From Candidatus Hydrogenedentota bacterium (GTDB lineage Bacteria; Hydrogenedentota; Hydrogenedentia; Hydrogenedentales; Hydrogenedentaceae): a stretch of DNA of 59,877 bases. The stretch is taken from NCBI GenBank assembly GCA_026415215.1, contig JAOAHN010000101.1:1-59877 (forward strand), read 5' to 3'. The notes below the pieces were generated by a model. The model did not search any database. It was not told where the DNA came from and saw only the letters and a list, made by a program, of their open reading frames with translations. The translations under genes and the position numbers were made by a program. Of the stretch, positions 29,132 to 38,120 are shown in pieces (position 1 is the first letter of the stretch; the number at the start of each line of letters is the position of its first letter).

Positions 29132-30100
29132 ATGGCAACGAGAAAACAAAAAATTCAAGTACTTGTATTTTTATTAATTTGTTCAGCCTTAATCTTACTT
29201 ATTGTTTACTTTGTGTCAGGGATGTATGCTACAACTAAGTTTAAGTATTGGATTGAATTTGATGAATCTGTATTGGGAATTTACGAGGGCGGTGTTGTGG
29301 AATACTTAGGTGTTCCTGTGGGAAAAGTTGAAGAGATTAAAGTTAGCAGAGCAGGTAAGCCCTTAGTAATTTTCAGTATCGACACTAAGAAGGTAGTCTT
29401 AAGGCAGGGTGTAGAGGCAAGCCTTGTGATATACAGCCTTGCTGCAGGTACTATGGCTATTTCACTTCGGGGAGGGGATCCAGATGCGCCAGAACTTCCG
29501 CCAGGAAGCAGGATCCCTGCAAGGAGGTCTACTATTTCGGCGGTGAGCAATAGAATTGAAGAATTAATGGAAGATCTTAAAAAAATATTAGATACTGTGA
29601 AGGTTGGACTTGAAGGGATGGAGTCTGGACAGATTACCGATTTGATCGAAAATATTAAGGATACTGTGGAAGATACGAGAGAGTTATTAGCAGAAGCGAA
29701 AGAAACTTTTGAGAAATTTAATGTTGCGATAGATGAGATTAAGCCCCAGCTAACAAAGGTTATGGAAAAGGGAGAAGATGTGCTTGATGAAGTAAAAAAG
29801 GTTTCTACGAATGCTAATCAGCTGATCACCTCGACTAAAGGAAAGATGGAAAAATTAGAATTTGGGAAGATGCAAGAAAAAATTAATACATCAGTGGATA
29901 AGATTGGGAAACTCGCTGAAGAACTGAAAGAACTTTCTGAGCAAGCATCTTACAAGACCGATAATTTCGAGTATTTACTTAGAAACACATTAAGAGAGGT
30001 TAATGGGCTTTTGATTTCTACAAGAGAATTAGTTGAGTCCTTAAAGCAAAATCCTTCAACTATCATAAGAGGAAAATCCTACCAAAGAGGAGGAAGGTAA
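29132..30100 (+). CDS. mlaD: MlaD/MCE-domain lipid-binding protein
   Basis: 322 residues: one N-terminal membrane anchor (about 8-29), one MCE domain (about 37-115; WIEFDESVLGIYEGGVVEYLGVPVGKVEEI) and a long Glu/Lys-rich alpha-helical C-terminal region (about 135-300). In this family the MCE domain forms a hexameric ring or tunnel, and the helical tail builds a periplasm-spanning needle. GTGAGG about 5 bases upstream of ATG. The single-MCE, long-tail form resembles the MlaD-like/Mce type more than the short E. coli MlaD. Confidence 0.93.
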   Translation: MATRKQKIQVLVFLLICSALILLIVYFVSGMYATTKFKYWIEFDESVLGIYEGGVVEYLGVPVGKVEEIKVSRAGKPLVIFSIDTKKVVLRQGVEASLVIYSLAAGTMAISLRGGDPDAPELPPGSRIPARRSTISAVSNRIEELMEDLKKILDTVKVGLEGMESGQITDLIENIKDTVEDTRELLAEAKETFEKFNVAIDEIKPQLTKVMEKGEDVLDEVKKVSTNANQLITSTKGKMEKLEFGKMQEKINTSVDKIGKLAEELKELSEQASYKTDNFEYLLRNTLREVNGLLISTRELVESLKQNPSTIIRGKSYQRGGR

Positions 30101-30105
30101 AATAT

Positions 30106-30720
30106 ATGATGGGAAAATGTGTTTACTATGTCTGTCCTTTTCTAATTTTATTGTTTGCATTGGGGTGCCTTACTCCTGTCAAAGTTAATCCACTTCAAAA
30201 ACTATATTTAGACCCTCATATACGAGTAAATAAGGGAGTTTGTTCGGGATATTCAATCGCTTTGAGAGAAGTCGAGTATTCCAGAGCAATAGCTAATTAT
30301 GTCGCATATATCACGGATGATGGTGTTTTACATTATGATGAAACACAGCAGTGGGCTGAGCACCCCACCGAGGTAGTTTTTCGTGTCGTGTGTAAAACAC
30401 TGAAGGAAACTGGAAGATTCAGAGATATTGATGATGTGGTTAAAATAAAAAATCCAGATTTTATCGGCTTTGTGGATTTGAGGAAGTTTTTCATTAGAGA
30501 TTTTTCTGACAAAACGGAGTTTGTATTTTCGGTTCATTTCAAAATCCGGAATGCACGCACAGGGGAAGTAGTTGCAGAAAAAGAGTTTGAGGTAGTAAAG
30601 CCTTATACCTGTTCTGAGAATATTACTGCTGTGGTAAATCAAACCCTTGGTGAATTCGCAATACAATTGGCTGAGTTTGTTAATAATGCTCCTCTTTGCG
30701 GATCGGTAGAAAAAAGTTAG
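30106..30720 (+). CDS. ABC-type transport auxiliary lipoprotein (PqiC-like)
   Basis: 204 residues, lipoprotein signal with lipobox LFALGC (Cys 21). The body contains ALREVEYSRAIANYVAYITDDGVLHYDETQQWAEHPTE in pieces matching the ABC_trans_aux/PqiC family. Such lipoproteins sit on the inner face of the outer membrane and receive MCE-protein tubes. It starts 5 bases after mlaD and closes the lipid-transport operon. Two ATGs in a row give an alternative start one codon later. No mlaA or mlaC is nearby. Confidence 0.85.
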   Translation: MMGKCVYYVCPFLILLFALGCLTPVKVNPLQKLYLDPHIRVNKGVCSGYSIALREVEYSRAIANYVAYITDDGVLHYDETQQWAEHPTEVVFRVVCKTLKETGRFRDIDDVVKIKNPDFIGFVDLRKFFIRDFSDKTEFVFSVHFKIRNARTGEVVAEKEFEVVKPYTCSENITAVVNQTLGEFAIQLAEFVNNAPLCGSVEKS

Positions 30721-30787
30721 GAACAATTTTTCTATTTCAGTTGTTTCAAAATATGTAATGGTAAATTATAAATGATAAGTGTTGTTT

Positions 30788-32161
30788 ATGAATATTTTTA
30801 AAGAATATTTTAATAATACTATTGCAGTTTATCTCCAGATGTCGCCATACTTATTGTTTGGATTTTTAGTAGCAGGTTTACTTTACAAGTTAATCCCTCA
30901 GAGTTGGGTTAAAAAACATCTTTCAGGTGATGGTTATTTACCTATCTTTAAAAGTGCTGTTTTGGGAATACCGCTTCCATTGTGCTCTTGTGGTGTTATT
31001 CCCGTGATGGCTTCTTTAAGAAAACAAGGAGCAAATATACCTGCAATGCTCTCCTTTTTACTCTCGACTCCCCAAACTGGAGTAGATTCAATTTTAGCAA
31101 CTTATGCCCTATTAGGCCTTCCTCTTGCTGTGTATAGACCTGTAATTGCCCTTATTACTGCTATGATAGGTGGGATTGCCTATTATATCCTGATGAGGAA
31201 AGGATTCGATGCTCAGTCTATTGATAAAGAACGAAATGAAGGTCAATCTTATAATGAAGTGCCACATAATAACGGAACTGTAGAAAAGTCTTATTGGATG
31301 AAATGTATTTTTGATGCCATAAATTATGGGTTTGTAACACTCCCAAGGGATATAGTAAAACCGTTACTGCTGGGAATGTTAGTTGCTGGATTTGTAACCA
31401 CATTTCTCCCCCCTGGTTTTGTAGCTAATTACTTTTCCAGCAATGTGCTACAAATCTTGTTTGCGGTACTTATTGGGATCCCCATTTATGTGTGTGCGAC
31501 TGCATCTATACCCATTGCACTTGGTCTTATACACATAGGAATTACCCCTGGTGCAGCACTTGCCTTTTTGATATCGGGTCCTGCTACTAATTTAGCTACT
31601 GTTGGGGTTGTGAGAAAATTTCTTGGTTCAAGAGCGTTAATTGTCTATGTTTTAACTATGGTATTTTCTGCTTTTGTATTTGGACTTAGTTTTGATTACT
31701 TTGTTAATCTTTATCCTAATTTAGGTATATCTGATTTTTCTCATGTTCAGTTTGCCCACACTGAACACATAGATGTAGTTGGATATGTTCACATCATATC
31801 CTCTATATTGCTAACTATAGTGTTTGTAGTAAGTTTTAGTAGTATTAAATTAAGTGCTTTCTTTAATGCTCACAAGCTCCATAGTGATGAAGAAGTTCTG
31901 GAATTCTTGATCGAAGGTATGTCATGTGAAAATTGTGTTGAGAGAGTCAAAAAGATATTAAGGTCTATTCCTAAAGTTAAATATGTTGTTGTGACCATTA
32001 ACCCACAACGGGCATTAGTTTATGGCTCACCTTCAGTAGACGAAGTTAAAAATAGACTCAGTAAGGAAGGTTATAAAGCTTCCTTTGTGGGTCTATCTGG
32101 TAGCCTGTCTGGTAATACATCATTTAATGAGAGAAAATATAAATGCTCTTGCTGTGAGTAG
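30788..32161 (+). CDS. SO_0444-type metal permease with C-terminal HMA domain
   Basis: 457 residues from ATG 30788; a GTG three codons upstream is a weaker alternative. It has about ten membrane segments and the family pore motif LPLCSCGVIPV (C66, C68). A second half-repeat carries VCATASIPIALGL and the end of the pore has GPATNLATVGV. This is the DUF318/ArsP-like permease fold used for Cu, Zn or organoarsenical efflux. The C-terminus carries an HMA metal-binding domain (GMSCENC near residue 380) and ends with CSCCE, a further thiol cluster. Predicted role is export of a soft metal. No metal-sensing regulator is adjacent. Confidence 0.85.
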   Translation: MNIFKEYFNNTIAVYLQMSPYLLFGFLVAGLLYKLIPQSWVKKHLSGDGYLPIFKSAVLGIPLPLCSCGVIPVMASLRKQGANIPAMLSFLLSTPQTGVDSILATYALLGLPLAVYRPVIALITAMIGGIAYYILMRKGFDAQSIDKERNEGQSYNEVPHNNGTVEKSYWMKCIFDAINYGFVTLPRDIVKPLLLGMLVAGFVTTFLPPGFVANYFSSNVLQILFAVLIGIPIYVCATASIPIALGLIHIGITPGAALAFLISGPATNLATVGVVRKFLGSRALIVYVLTMVFSAFVFGLSFDYFVNLYPNLGISDFSHVQFAHTEHIDVVGYVHIISSILLTIVFVVSFSSIKLSAFFNAHKLHSDEEVLEFLIEGMSCENCVERVKKILRSIPKVKYVVVTINPQRALVYGSPSVDEVKNRLSKEGYKASFVGLSGSLSGNTSFNERKYKCSCCE

Positions 32162-32172
32162 AATAGACTCTA

Positions 32173-33636
32173 CTACTTGATTTCTAAGATTTCTCCTTTT
32201 ACATCATCAAGGAGACTTTGTATACCTGCCTTGAAACTCTCATCTATTTTTTCATTCAGTATAGACTCTGTTAGTTCTTTATTAATTTCTCCTAATGAGG
32301 AGTTAATGTTAAAGTTGGGGTACTTTCCTGAAAAGTTTTTTGCAGTATCTAAAAGTTGTCCTTTTAGTTCTTGAATCTTAGCATTTACTTTCCTTATCCC
32401 TCTAATTTTCTGTTGACTCTCCATAGGAAATTCTTCTGAAATATCGTTATACACAGCCAAAGCTTCTCGCAGGAGGACTATAGCCTCGGCAATTCTCCCG
32501 GATATAGCCTCTTGCTCAGACAAAGTTTGAAGTTTTTCTGCTCTATCCAGTGCTTCTTTAGTTTGTTCATATCGAGTATTCCTATCTTTAATCGCCTTCT
32601 CTATTTCTAATCTGAGTCTTTCAGCGTTTGGGTGAAGAGGGTCAACTGAAGTAGCGGTTTTTGACAGCTCTAACGCATCTTCTAATTTTTTTTGTTTAAG
32701 CAAATCTTCTGATTTAGCGACATAGTAGTCAGCAATTTTCCTGGCAACATCTCTTCTATTAGGATTTAGAATGATTGCGTTTCTGTATTGCTCTATTGCG
32801 AGTTCTTCCATCCCGTAGCTCATAAGGACATCACCTGATTTAACATACATATCATCAGTGAAGGAAACTAACTCACTAAATTTATTTATTCCGTTTTTTG
32901 TTTCTTCGGGTTTACCTCGCTTAGCGAAAAAAATACAACCTTGTAAAACATAGTTGCGTAACGAATCTTCAGGAACAGAAGGAACAACATTTGTGGGAGA
33001 GAGAACTGTAAACCATACATCTGCAACTGCATTAACGGATATGCTTACGCACTCAGGAAGTGTGGTGGATGCGGTTCCCGAATAACCTATATTATTCTTA
33101 TATTCTTGCTCAAGAATTATATCTCTGGACAAGATTTGTCGTTGTAATATACCAAAATAAGTGGCAGGATTAACTATTTGTCGAGGGTTAATCTTCAAAT
33201 TTATCTTGTCAATTTTCGTTTCTACATCCATGTTGTAAAGGGTTTGTATTGTTTTGTCGGCATTTTGGAGAGGAGAAGTAAATTGAGCAATTAATTTTCC
33301 AAGCACCCCTAATCTGAAAGCAAAGTATGCATCTATTTTCTTTGTTTTTGTATGAGTAAGTAAATTAATTTCCGACTCTATCGCCTGTATTTTATCCGCT
33401 TTTGACAATGGAATCAGTTCGTATAAAGTGTCTTCAGTTACTCCTGCTCCATTTCTGATTTCATTTTCTAACTTTTTAAGATTGGAACTGAGTTCCTTAT
33501 CGAGCAGATGTAAAGCATTGTTAACAATAGATATTTGAGCTGTTGGACCCCATCCATAGGTATTAAACGAATAAAGTAAAAGAAATAGAATTAAAGAAAT
33601 TATTAATAAATATCCTTTATTTACTAAATCTCTCAT
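32173..33636 (-). CDS. Exported TPR protein
   Basis: 487 residues. A signal peptide or anchor (about 8-24) ends at YGWG. Residues 28-170 are all-helical with WGP and paired Lys-rich helices, slightly reminiscent of the start of zinc-dependent phospholipase C/P1-type domains, but their metal ligands are not present. TPR-like repeats follow (about 270-340: GDVLMSYGMEELAIEQYRNAIIL, then LEDALELSKTATSVDPLHPN) and then a helical tail. It overlaps the upstream gene by 4 bases (ATGA) and is coupled to it. Function unknown, probably an envelope scaffold. Confidence 0.75.
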   Translation of the reverse strand: MRDLVNKGYLLIISLILFLLLYSFNTYGWGPTAQISIVNNALHLLDKELSSNLKKLENEIRNGAGVTEDTLYELIPLSKADKIQAIESEINLLTHTKTKKIDAYFAFRLGVLGKLIAQFTSPLQNADKTIQTLYNMDVETKIDKINLKINPRQIVNPATYFGILQRQILSRDIILEQEYKNNIGYSGTASTTLPECVSISVNAVADVWFTVLSPTNVVPSVPEDSLRNYVLQGCIFFAKRGKPEETKNGINKFSELVSFTDDMYVKSGDVLMSYGMEELAIEQYRNAIILNPNRRDVARKIADYYVAKSEDLLKQKKLEDALELSKTATSVDPLHPNAERLRLEIEKAIKDRNTRYEQTKEALDRAEKLQTLSEQEAISGRIAEAIVLLREALAVYNDISEEFPMESQQKIRGIRKVNAKIQELKGQLLDTAKNFSGKYPNFNINSSLGEINKELTESILNEKIDESFKAGIQSLLDDVKGEILEIK

Positions 33637-35171
33637 GTTTTCTCCTGTATTTGGGATTGTTGAACTGAATCTACATTAATTACTGTTTGCTCAATCTGTT
33701 CTATGAGCACCTCTATTTCTGCCACTGAATACTTAGGGAAAGTATTTTTCACAATCCTGATGTAGCTTTTAAGATTATTTAAACCTTCTCTTAGGATTCC
33801 CCTTCTAATGTAAACTAATCCATTCTCGAGATAAGCAGGAGCGTAATTAGGGTCCCTTTGAATCGCTGTAGAAAAACATTGCTGTGCTTTAGCAAGATCA
33901 TTGTTTAACAGAGCGATCCGCCCCTCAATTAGGTAACTTCGTGCAGACTGATTTCCTTTATTTCTAACAGATTGGATTAATTCCTCAGATTTTGAAATAT
34001 TTTCTTGGGAAAGATATATCTCTGCAAGATCAAGAGTAGCTTCTGTCGAATAGGGGCTCTCGCTATTTCTGATTCTATCCAATTCAATGATTGCATCAGT
34101 TGTTAAATTAGAATTTAGCAGTGTTAAAGTGTATAGGTAGTGTAGGGTAGGGGAGAGAGTAGAAGAAGCAGATTTCATTCTTTGAGCACATTGTAAAGAT
34201 TTTGTAGTCTCTCCGGTTGAGAGAAATTTAGTGGTAAGATATCCCCACTCATTTGGTGAAAGATTTAGGGAAGATAAATCAAGGTTGTTTATAAATTCTA
34301 TTTCTCGTTCTTTACCCTGATTTGCGGAGATAATTAGAGATGAAATAATGGGGGAAATGGAACTTTCCTTGTTTCTGACGAGTTTTTCAGCGTCTTTCTG
34401 CAGACCAGCTAATATATAGCCACTAACTACAGAATCAATAGATAGTTTAAGTTTGTTTATATTTTCAAATAGCTTCTCATTCTTCTCCAGGCGGGCCATT
34501 TTTTTATCACCCAGATTGATTAGTAGAGATATGTCATCTCGATTGGGAAGTAATTCAGCAAGTTTCTTTAAATATTTCGTTTGTAACTGTATATTATTGG
34601 GATCTTTGATATAAGCTGTGTGCAACGATAGCCATGCTGATTCGAGACTCCTGTTATCAAGTTCAGCAACTTTTTCAAATTGTTCTAATGCTTCATCATA
34701 TTGGGTATTTTTCAGGTAAAGTTTCCCAAGTATCAGACGGGCTCTAATATTTTTAGGATTTCTTTGAATGTAATTCTGAAGGGTATCAATTGCGCCTAAA
34801 ATGTCAGTTTTACTCAAGTTTATAGCAATTTTTACTGGATCGTATGAGAAATATATGATACTTCCAGTGAGGATAAGAAGTAATGCAATTACGATGCCCC
34901 CAAGTAGTAAGTATTTTTTCCATTGTGTTGGCAGAAAATACCTTTTAGGAATAGGGCGATTTGCTTCTAATTTTGTGCCTGTAAGTAGATTAGTTCCACA
35001 ATAGATACAAATTATGTCAGCCTTATCCACGGGTGAACTACAATTAGGACAAAAATGGCTTTTGCTACTTTTCTCTGAGGGAGTCACTGTAGCTCTAATA
35101 GGGGCTCCGCAATGGGGACATTGCTGTAGGTTAGGAGTTATAGGCTTGTTGCAATAGGGGCAATTCTCCAT
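33633..35171 (-). CDS. Zinc-ribbon, single-TM, TPR protein
   Basis: 512 residues. Two N-terminal zinc ribbons: C4/C7/C18/C21 and C41/C44/C55/C58. A basic stretch and a membrane segment (about 87-109) follow, then TPR repeats across the extracytoplasmic or cytoplasmic remainder (about 120-490), e.g. RLILGKLYLKNTQYDEALEQF and LIEGRIALLNNDLAKAQQCF. If the ribbon side is cytoplasmic, the TPR side faces the periplasm. Located 10 bases after the small zinc-ribbon gene and coupled to the next TPR gene by overlap. Function not recognised. Confidence 0.75.
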   Translation of the reverse strand: MENCPYCNKPITPNLQQCPHCGAPIRATVTPSEKSSKSHFCPNCSSPVDKADIICIYCGTNLLTGTKLEANRPIPKRYFLPTQWKKYLLLGGIVIALLLILTGSIIYFSYDPVKIAINLSKTDILGAIDTLQNYIQRNPKNIRARLILGKLYLKNTQYDEALEQFEKVAELDNRSLESAWLSLHTAYIKDPNNIQLQTKYLKKLAELLPNRDDISLLINLGDKKMARLEKNEKLFENINKLKLSIDSVVSGYILAGLQKDAEKLVRNKESSISPIISSLIISANQGKEREIEFINNLDLSSLNLSPNEWGYLTTKFLSTGETTKSLQCAQRMKSASSTLSPTLHYLYTLTLLNSNLTTDAIIELDRIRNSESPYSTEATLDLAEIYLSQENISKSEELIQSVRNKGNQSARSYLIEGRIALLNNDLAKAQQCFSTAIQRDPNYAPAYLENGLVYIRRGILREGLNNLKSYIRIVKNTFPKYSVAEIEVLIEQIEQTVINVDSVQQSQIQEKT

Positions 35172-35181
35172 TTTTCCGTCC

Positions 35182-35385
35182 TTATTTATTTTCCTTCCCG
35201 TTTAGCATCGATATAAAATTTTCAGATAGGTTATGTCCGCACCTTCTGCAAGTAATTCTGCCCACAAGATTTCGTGATCCACAGCTATTACATTTAGGGA
35301 AAAACAAAGGAGGAATAGTAAGTATTGCTATCCCTAATATTATAGATGTCATGACTAATAAGTAGAATATTTTCAGGTGTTCCAT
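35182..35385 (-). CDS. Small membrane protein with zinc ribbon
   Basis: 67 residues: an N-terminal membrane segment (about 6-29) and a Cys4 ribbon (C32, C35, C46, C49; CNSCGS and CRRCGH). Too short for an enzyme. Together with the downstream zinc-ribbon TPR protein it suggests a shared membrane complex. The start has no strong SD (upstream ACTTTGAA), so expression is uncertain; the regular ribbon spacing supports a real gene. Confidence 0.65.
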   Translation of the reverse strand: MEHLKIFYLLVMTSIILGIAILTIPPLFFPKCNSCGSRNLVGRITCRRCGHNLSENFISMLNGKENK

Positions 35386-35414
35386 TTCAAAGTCTGTAGT
35401 AGTTTTACAATAGA

Positions 35415-35443
35415 ATTATAACCCAAAATGTAAAAGTTTTCAC
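35415..35443 (-). promoter_or_regulatory. Weak candidate promoter for zinc-ribbon/TPR genes
   Basis: On the minus strand GTGAAA, 17-base spacer, TATAAT (35415-35420). The -10 is perfect and the -35 matches 4/6. It overlaps the stop of the NagD-like gene. Confidence 0.3.
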
Positions 35444-36204
35444 TCCAACATTGTGATTAAATCTGCTAATGAGCTAACTATTTTAGTAGGTCTGTAAGGA
35501 TACCTATCTACATCTTCAATTTTTGTAACTCCACTTAAAACTAATATTGTTTCAATTCCTGTTTGTACTCCAGCTACGATATCAGTATCCATTCTATCCC
35601 CAATGATTATAGTATTTTCTGAATGAACACCCAGATAGTTCATGGCACTTCTCATCATGAATGGATTAGGTTTTCCTATGAAAAAAGGAGTCCGCCCTGT
35701 AGCTTTTTCAATTAGTGCTGCCATTGCTCCACAGGCGGGGACTATGCCTGACTCAGTCGGTCCTAACGGATCCGGATTGGTTGCTATAAACTTAGCCCCG
35801 CCCCTTATCAGTCGAATAGCCAGTGTAATCTGTTCGAAGTTATAGTTTGAAGTTTCCCCGAGTATTACATAGTCGGGATTGTATTCAGTTATTATGTAAC
35901 CCGATTCGTGAACTGCAGATATTAATCCGCTCTCCCCTAAAACAAACGCAGTTCCATTGGGTTTTTGCATTTTTAGAAACATTCCAACGGCCATCGCCGA
36001 AGTAAAAATATTTTTAGGTGGTATGTTTAGCCCTATGATTTTTAATCTATGTGAAAGGTCTGCTGGGGTGTACTTAGGGTTGTTTGTCAATACTAAGAAT
36101 TTTCTATTTGTACTTTTTAGATTTTCTATAAACTCGTTAGCCCCAGGAATTGGAGTTCTTCCTTTAACCAAAACCCCATCCATATCTATAAGATAGTTTT
36201 TCAT
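35440..36204 (-). CDS. HAD-IIA phosphatase, NagD-like
   Basis: 254 residues. HAD motif I is DMDGVL (D7, D9); motif II is VLTNN with the following conserved helix; motif IV is GDRMDTDI near residue 205. The layout matches the NagD/TIGR01457-type nucleotide or sugar-phosphate phosphatases. Substrate cannot be read; nucleoside monophosphates or glycerol phosphate are common for relatives. Separate from the downstream zinc-ribbon genes by 54 bases. Confidence 0.9.
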   Translation of the reverse strand: MKNYLIDMDGVLVKGRTPIPGANEFIENLKSTNRKFLVLTNNPKYTPADLSHRLKIIGLNIPPKNIFTSAMAVGMFLKMQKPNGTAFVLGESGLISAVHESGYIITEYNPDYVILGETSNYNFEQITLAIRLIRGGAKFIATNPDPLGPTESGIVPACGAMAALIEKATGRTPFFIGKPNPFMMRSAMNYLGVHSENTIIIGDRMDTDIVAGVQTGIETILVLSGVTKIEDVDRYPYRPTKIVSSLADLITMLE

Positions 36205-36250
36205 TTAACGCTCCAAATGTGATAAATACAAAAAAATAGATTTTTCTTAT

Positions 36251-36280
36251 TTGCTATAGTTGGATTAATGTGGATATATT
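36251..36280 (+). promoter_or_regulatory. Candidate promoter for lipoprotein-sulfatase pair
   Basis: TTGCTA, 18-base spacer, TATATT: 4/6 and 5/6 matches, 45 bases before the lipoprotein ATG in the divergent region between it and the phosphatase gene. Confidence 0.35.
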
Positions 36281-36325
36281 ATCAAATAGTGCATTGTAAA
36301 TTCAGATACTAATGGAGAAGCTTAT

Positions 36326-36760
36326 ATGACTTTGGGAAGGGTTATATTTACGATAATCCTGATAATTACAATGTCAGTGATTTTTTTCTCTTGTAGGACA
36401 ATAGCTGGACAGCCCCAACTTTTGAGAACAAGTGTATCTCCAGAGGAAATAAAGCCAGGTGATATTGTGCTAATTAAGGCGGTTGTTAAGGATAAACATC
36501 ACATAGTTAGAAGGGTGGAGTGTACGGTGAAGGAAGATCCACGAGTAAGGTTAAAACTAAATGACGATGGTATTGAACCAGATGAGAAGGCTAATGATGG
36601 TGTTTGGACTTTAGCGGTAGAGGTCCCTGAGAATGTACCAAAAGGAAAATTTAATTTAGAGATAACTGCCTATAGAAAAGATGGGTTGCCTATCTCGGTG
36701 AGAACTAAAAAAGGTGAAATTAGGACACTTAAAGAAAGTCTGTTAGTAGAGATAAAGTAA
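36326..36760 (+). CDS. Putative lipoprotein with Ig-like beta domain
   Basis: 144 residues with a signal ending in a lipobox-like FFSC (Cys 23). The remainder is beta-rich. Its segment LNDDGIEPDEKANDGVWTLAVEVPE is a common motif in Ig-like/cadherin-like domains of choice-of-anchor and carbohydrate-binding proteins. No catalytic residues are evident. The sulfatase-like gene begins 9 bases downstream, so the two are likely cotranscribed. Confidence 0.7.
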   Translation: MTLGRVIFTIILIITMSVIFFSCRTIAGQPQLLRTSVSPEEIKPGDIVLIKAVVKDKHHIVRRVECTVKEDPRVRLKLNDDGIEPDEKANDGVWTLAVEVPENVPKGKFNLEITAYRKDGLPISVRTKKGEIRTLKESLLVEIK

Positions 36761-36769
36761 GAGTCTTTT

Positions 36770-38056
36770 ATGTACTTGGTGTTATGCTCTTTTCTTTTTC
36801 CCTCTTTTTTTTATTTTCAAGTACCTTTTTATAATTTGCTTCTTCTTAGTGTTGATACTTTGAGGGCTGACTATTTAGGATGTTATGGCTTTCCTTATCC
36901 TATTTCGCCTAATATAGATTTTTTGGCTGAAAGGGGAGTAGTTTTTGATAACTGTATTACTGAGATTCCTTTGACTTGTCCTTCTTTCTCTGCAATGTTG
37001 ACTTCAAATTACCCAAGGAGTTTGGGGGTTACCAGGAATGGATTAGGTATAAATAGAAAAATTAAGACTGTACCCGAAATTTTTAAGGAAAATGGATATT
37101 TTACATTCTGCGTGCAAAGTAACTGGACACTCAAAGCGAGATTAAGTGGGTTATCGAAAGGTTTTGATATCTACGATGATGATTTTCATTCTAAAAGGTG
37201 GGGATTATTTTCCTCCGAGAGGCTTGCAGATGAAGTTACTGCTCGCGCATTAGAAATATTGAAAGGTAGACCCCAAGATAGGCCATTTTTCGGGTGGGTT
37301 CATTATAGTGATCCTCACGCGCCCTACACCTATAGAAAAGGATTCGATGTAATTCCTCCCGCTAATGATAAAGGAAGGAAATCCAAAAAGGATAGGGTGA
37401 AAAGGAACTACGCATCGGAAGTAAGATTTGTAGATGAGCACATTGGAATATTGTTGAAGGAACTGCCTCCTAATACTAAGATAGTTTTTATTTCAGATCA
37501 TGGGGAGAGCCTATACGAGCACAGTTACCTTGGACATGGAAGAAAACTTTATCAAAACGAGGTTAAAATACCTTTGATTATAGTAGCAGATGATGTATTT
37601 CCCGGAAGGTTAAACCTTCCAGTTAGAGGAATAGATATTGGACCTACTATTTTAGGCTTGGTAGGTATTCCAATTCCTAAATCGTTTTTAGGAGTGGATA
37701 TTTTTAGAAAAGAGATTTCTCCTCATAGGGTTCGAGTTATTGAAACATATTCAGGGGCAGTACCTAAAATCCCAATCTTGAGATTTTTTATGAAGAGGGC
37801 TTTGCCTATTATGCAAGCGGTTTTAGTAGATGAATGGAAGCTCATTTTAGATGGAAATAGATGCGAGTTATACAACTTAGCAGATGATCCTAAAGAGTTA
37901 AAGGATTTATCTTTAGAACAGCCTACAATGGTAGACAAGATGGTTTCTTTGATAAAAGATTGGGATAAAAAGACACCTTTTAGAAAAAATATTAAAGAAG
38001 ATACTTTATCTGAAGAAGATTTTGAAATACTTCGCTCAATGGGTTATCTTGAGTAG
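36770..38056 (+). CDS. Sulfatase-superfamily hydrolase with Thr nucleophile
   Basis: 428 residues with a hydrophobic signal (to about residue 20). Metal Asp in SVDTLRADYLG (D29), the nucleophile segment PLTCPSFSAMLT and metal residues in HYSDPHAPY and ISDHGES are all visible. Aligned to the sulfatase motif C-x-P-S-R, the nucleophile position is Thr69 and the Arg is Phe73, so formylglycine cannot form on it. This fits the Thr-nucleophile branch of the alkaline-phosphatase superfamily (phosphoesterase, phosphonate or phosphoglycerol-type activity) better than a true sulfatase. An alternative is that Cys70 is used, but the register makes that unlikely. Confidence 0.8.
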   Translation: MYLVLCSFLFPSFFYFQVPFYNLLLLSVDTLRADYLGCYGFPYPISPNIDFLAERGVVFDNCITEIPLTCPSFSAMLTSNYPRSLGVTRNGLGINRKIKTVPEIFKENGYFTFCVQSNWTLKARLSGLSKGFDIYDDDFHSKRWGLFSSERLADEVTARALEILKGRPQDRPFFGWVHYSDPHAPYTYRKGFDVIPPANDKGRKSKKDRVKRNYASEVRFVDEHIGILLKELPPNTKIVFISDHGESLYEHSYLGHGRKLYQNEVKIPLIIVADDVFPGRLNLPVRGIDIGPTILGLVGIPIPKSFLGVDIFRKEISPHRVRVIETYSGAVPKIPILRFFMKRALPIMQAVLVDEWKLILDGNRCELYNLADDPKELKDLSLEQPTMVDKMVSLIKDWDKKTPFRKNIKEDTLSEEDFEILRSMGYLE

Positions 38057-38120
38057 TTTTAATTTTATAAAGACCTCCTTCATACATTAATTATTTATTG
38101 GTTTTTTGTTTAGGGATTGG

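Noticed and set aside
30328-30726. 132-residue open frame on the minus strand opposite the PqiC-like lipoprotein gene
   Set aside because: Shadow of a well supported lipoprotein gene; no recognisable protein or start signal.
32177-32374. Plus-strand 65-residue frame at 32177
   Set aside because: Antisense to the exported TPR gene; Ser/Phe-rich as expected from its opposite strand.
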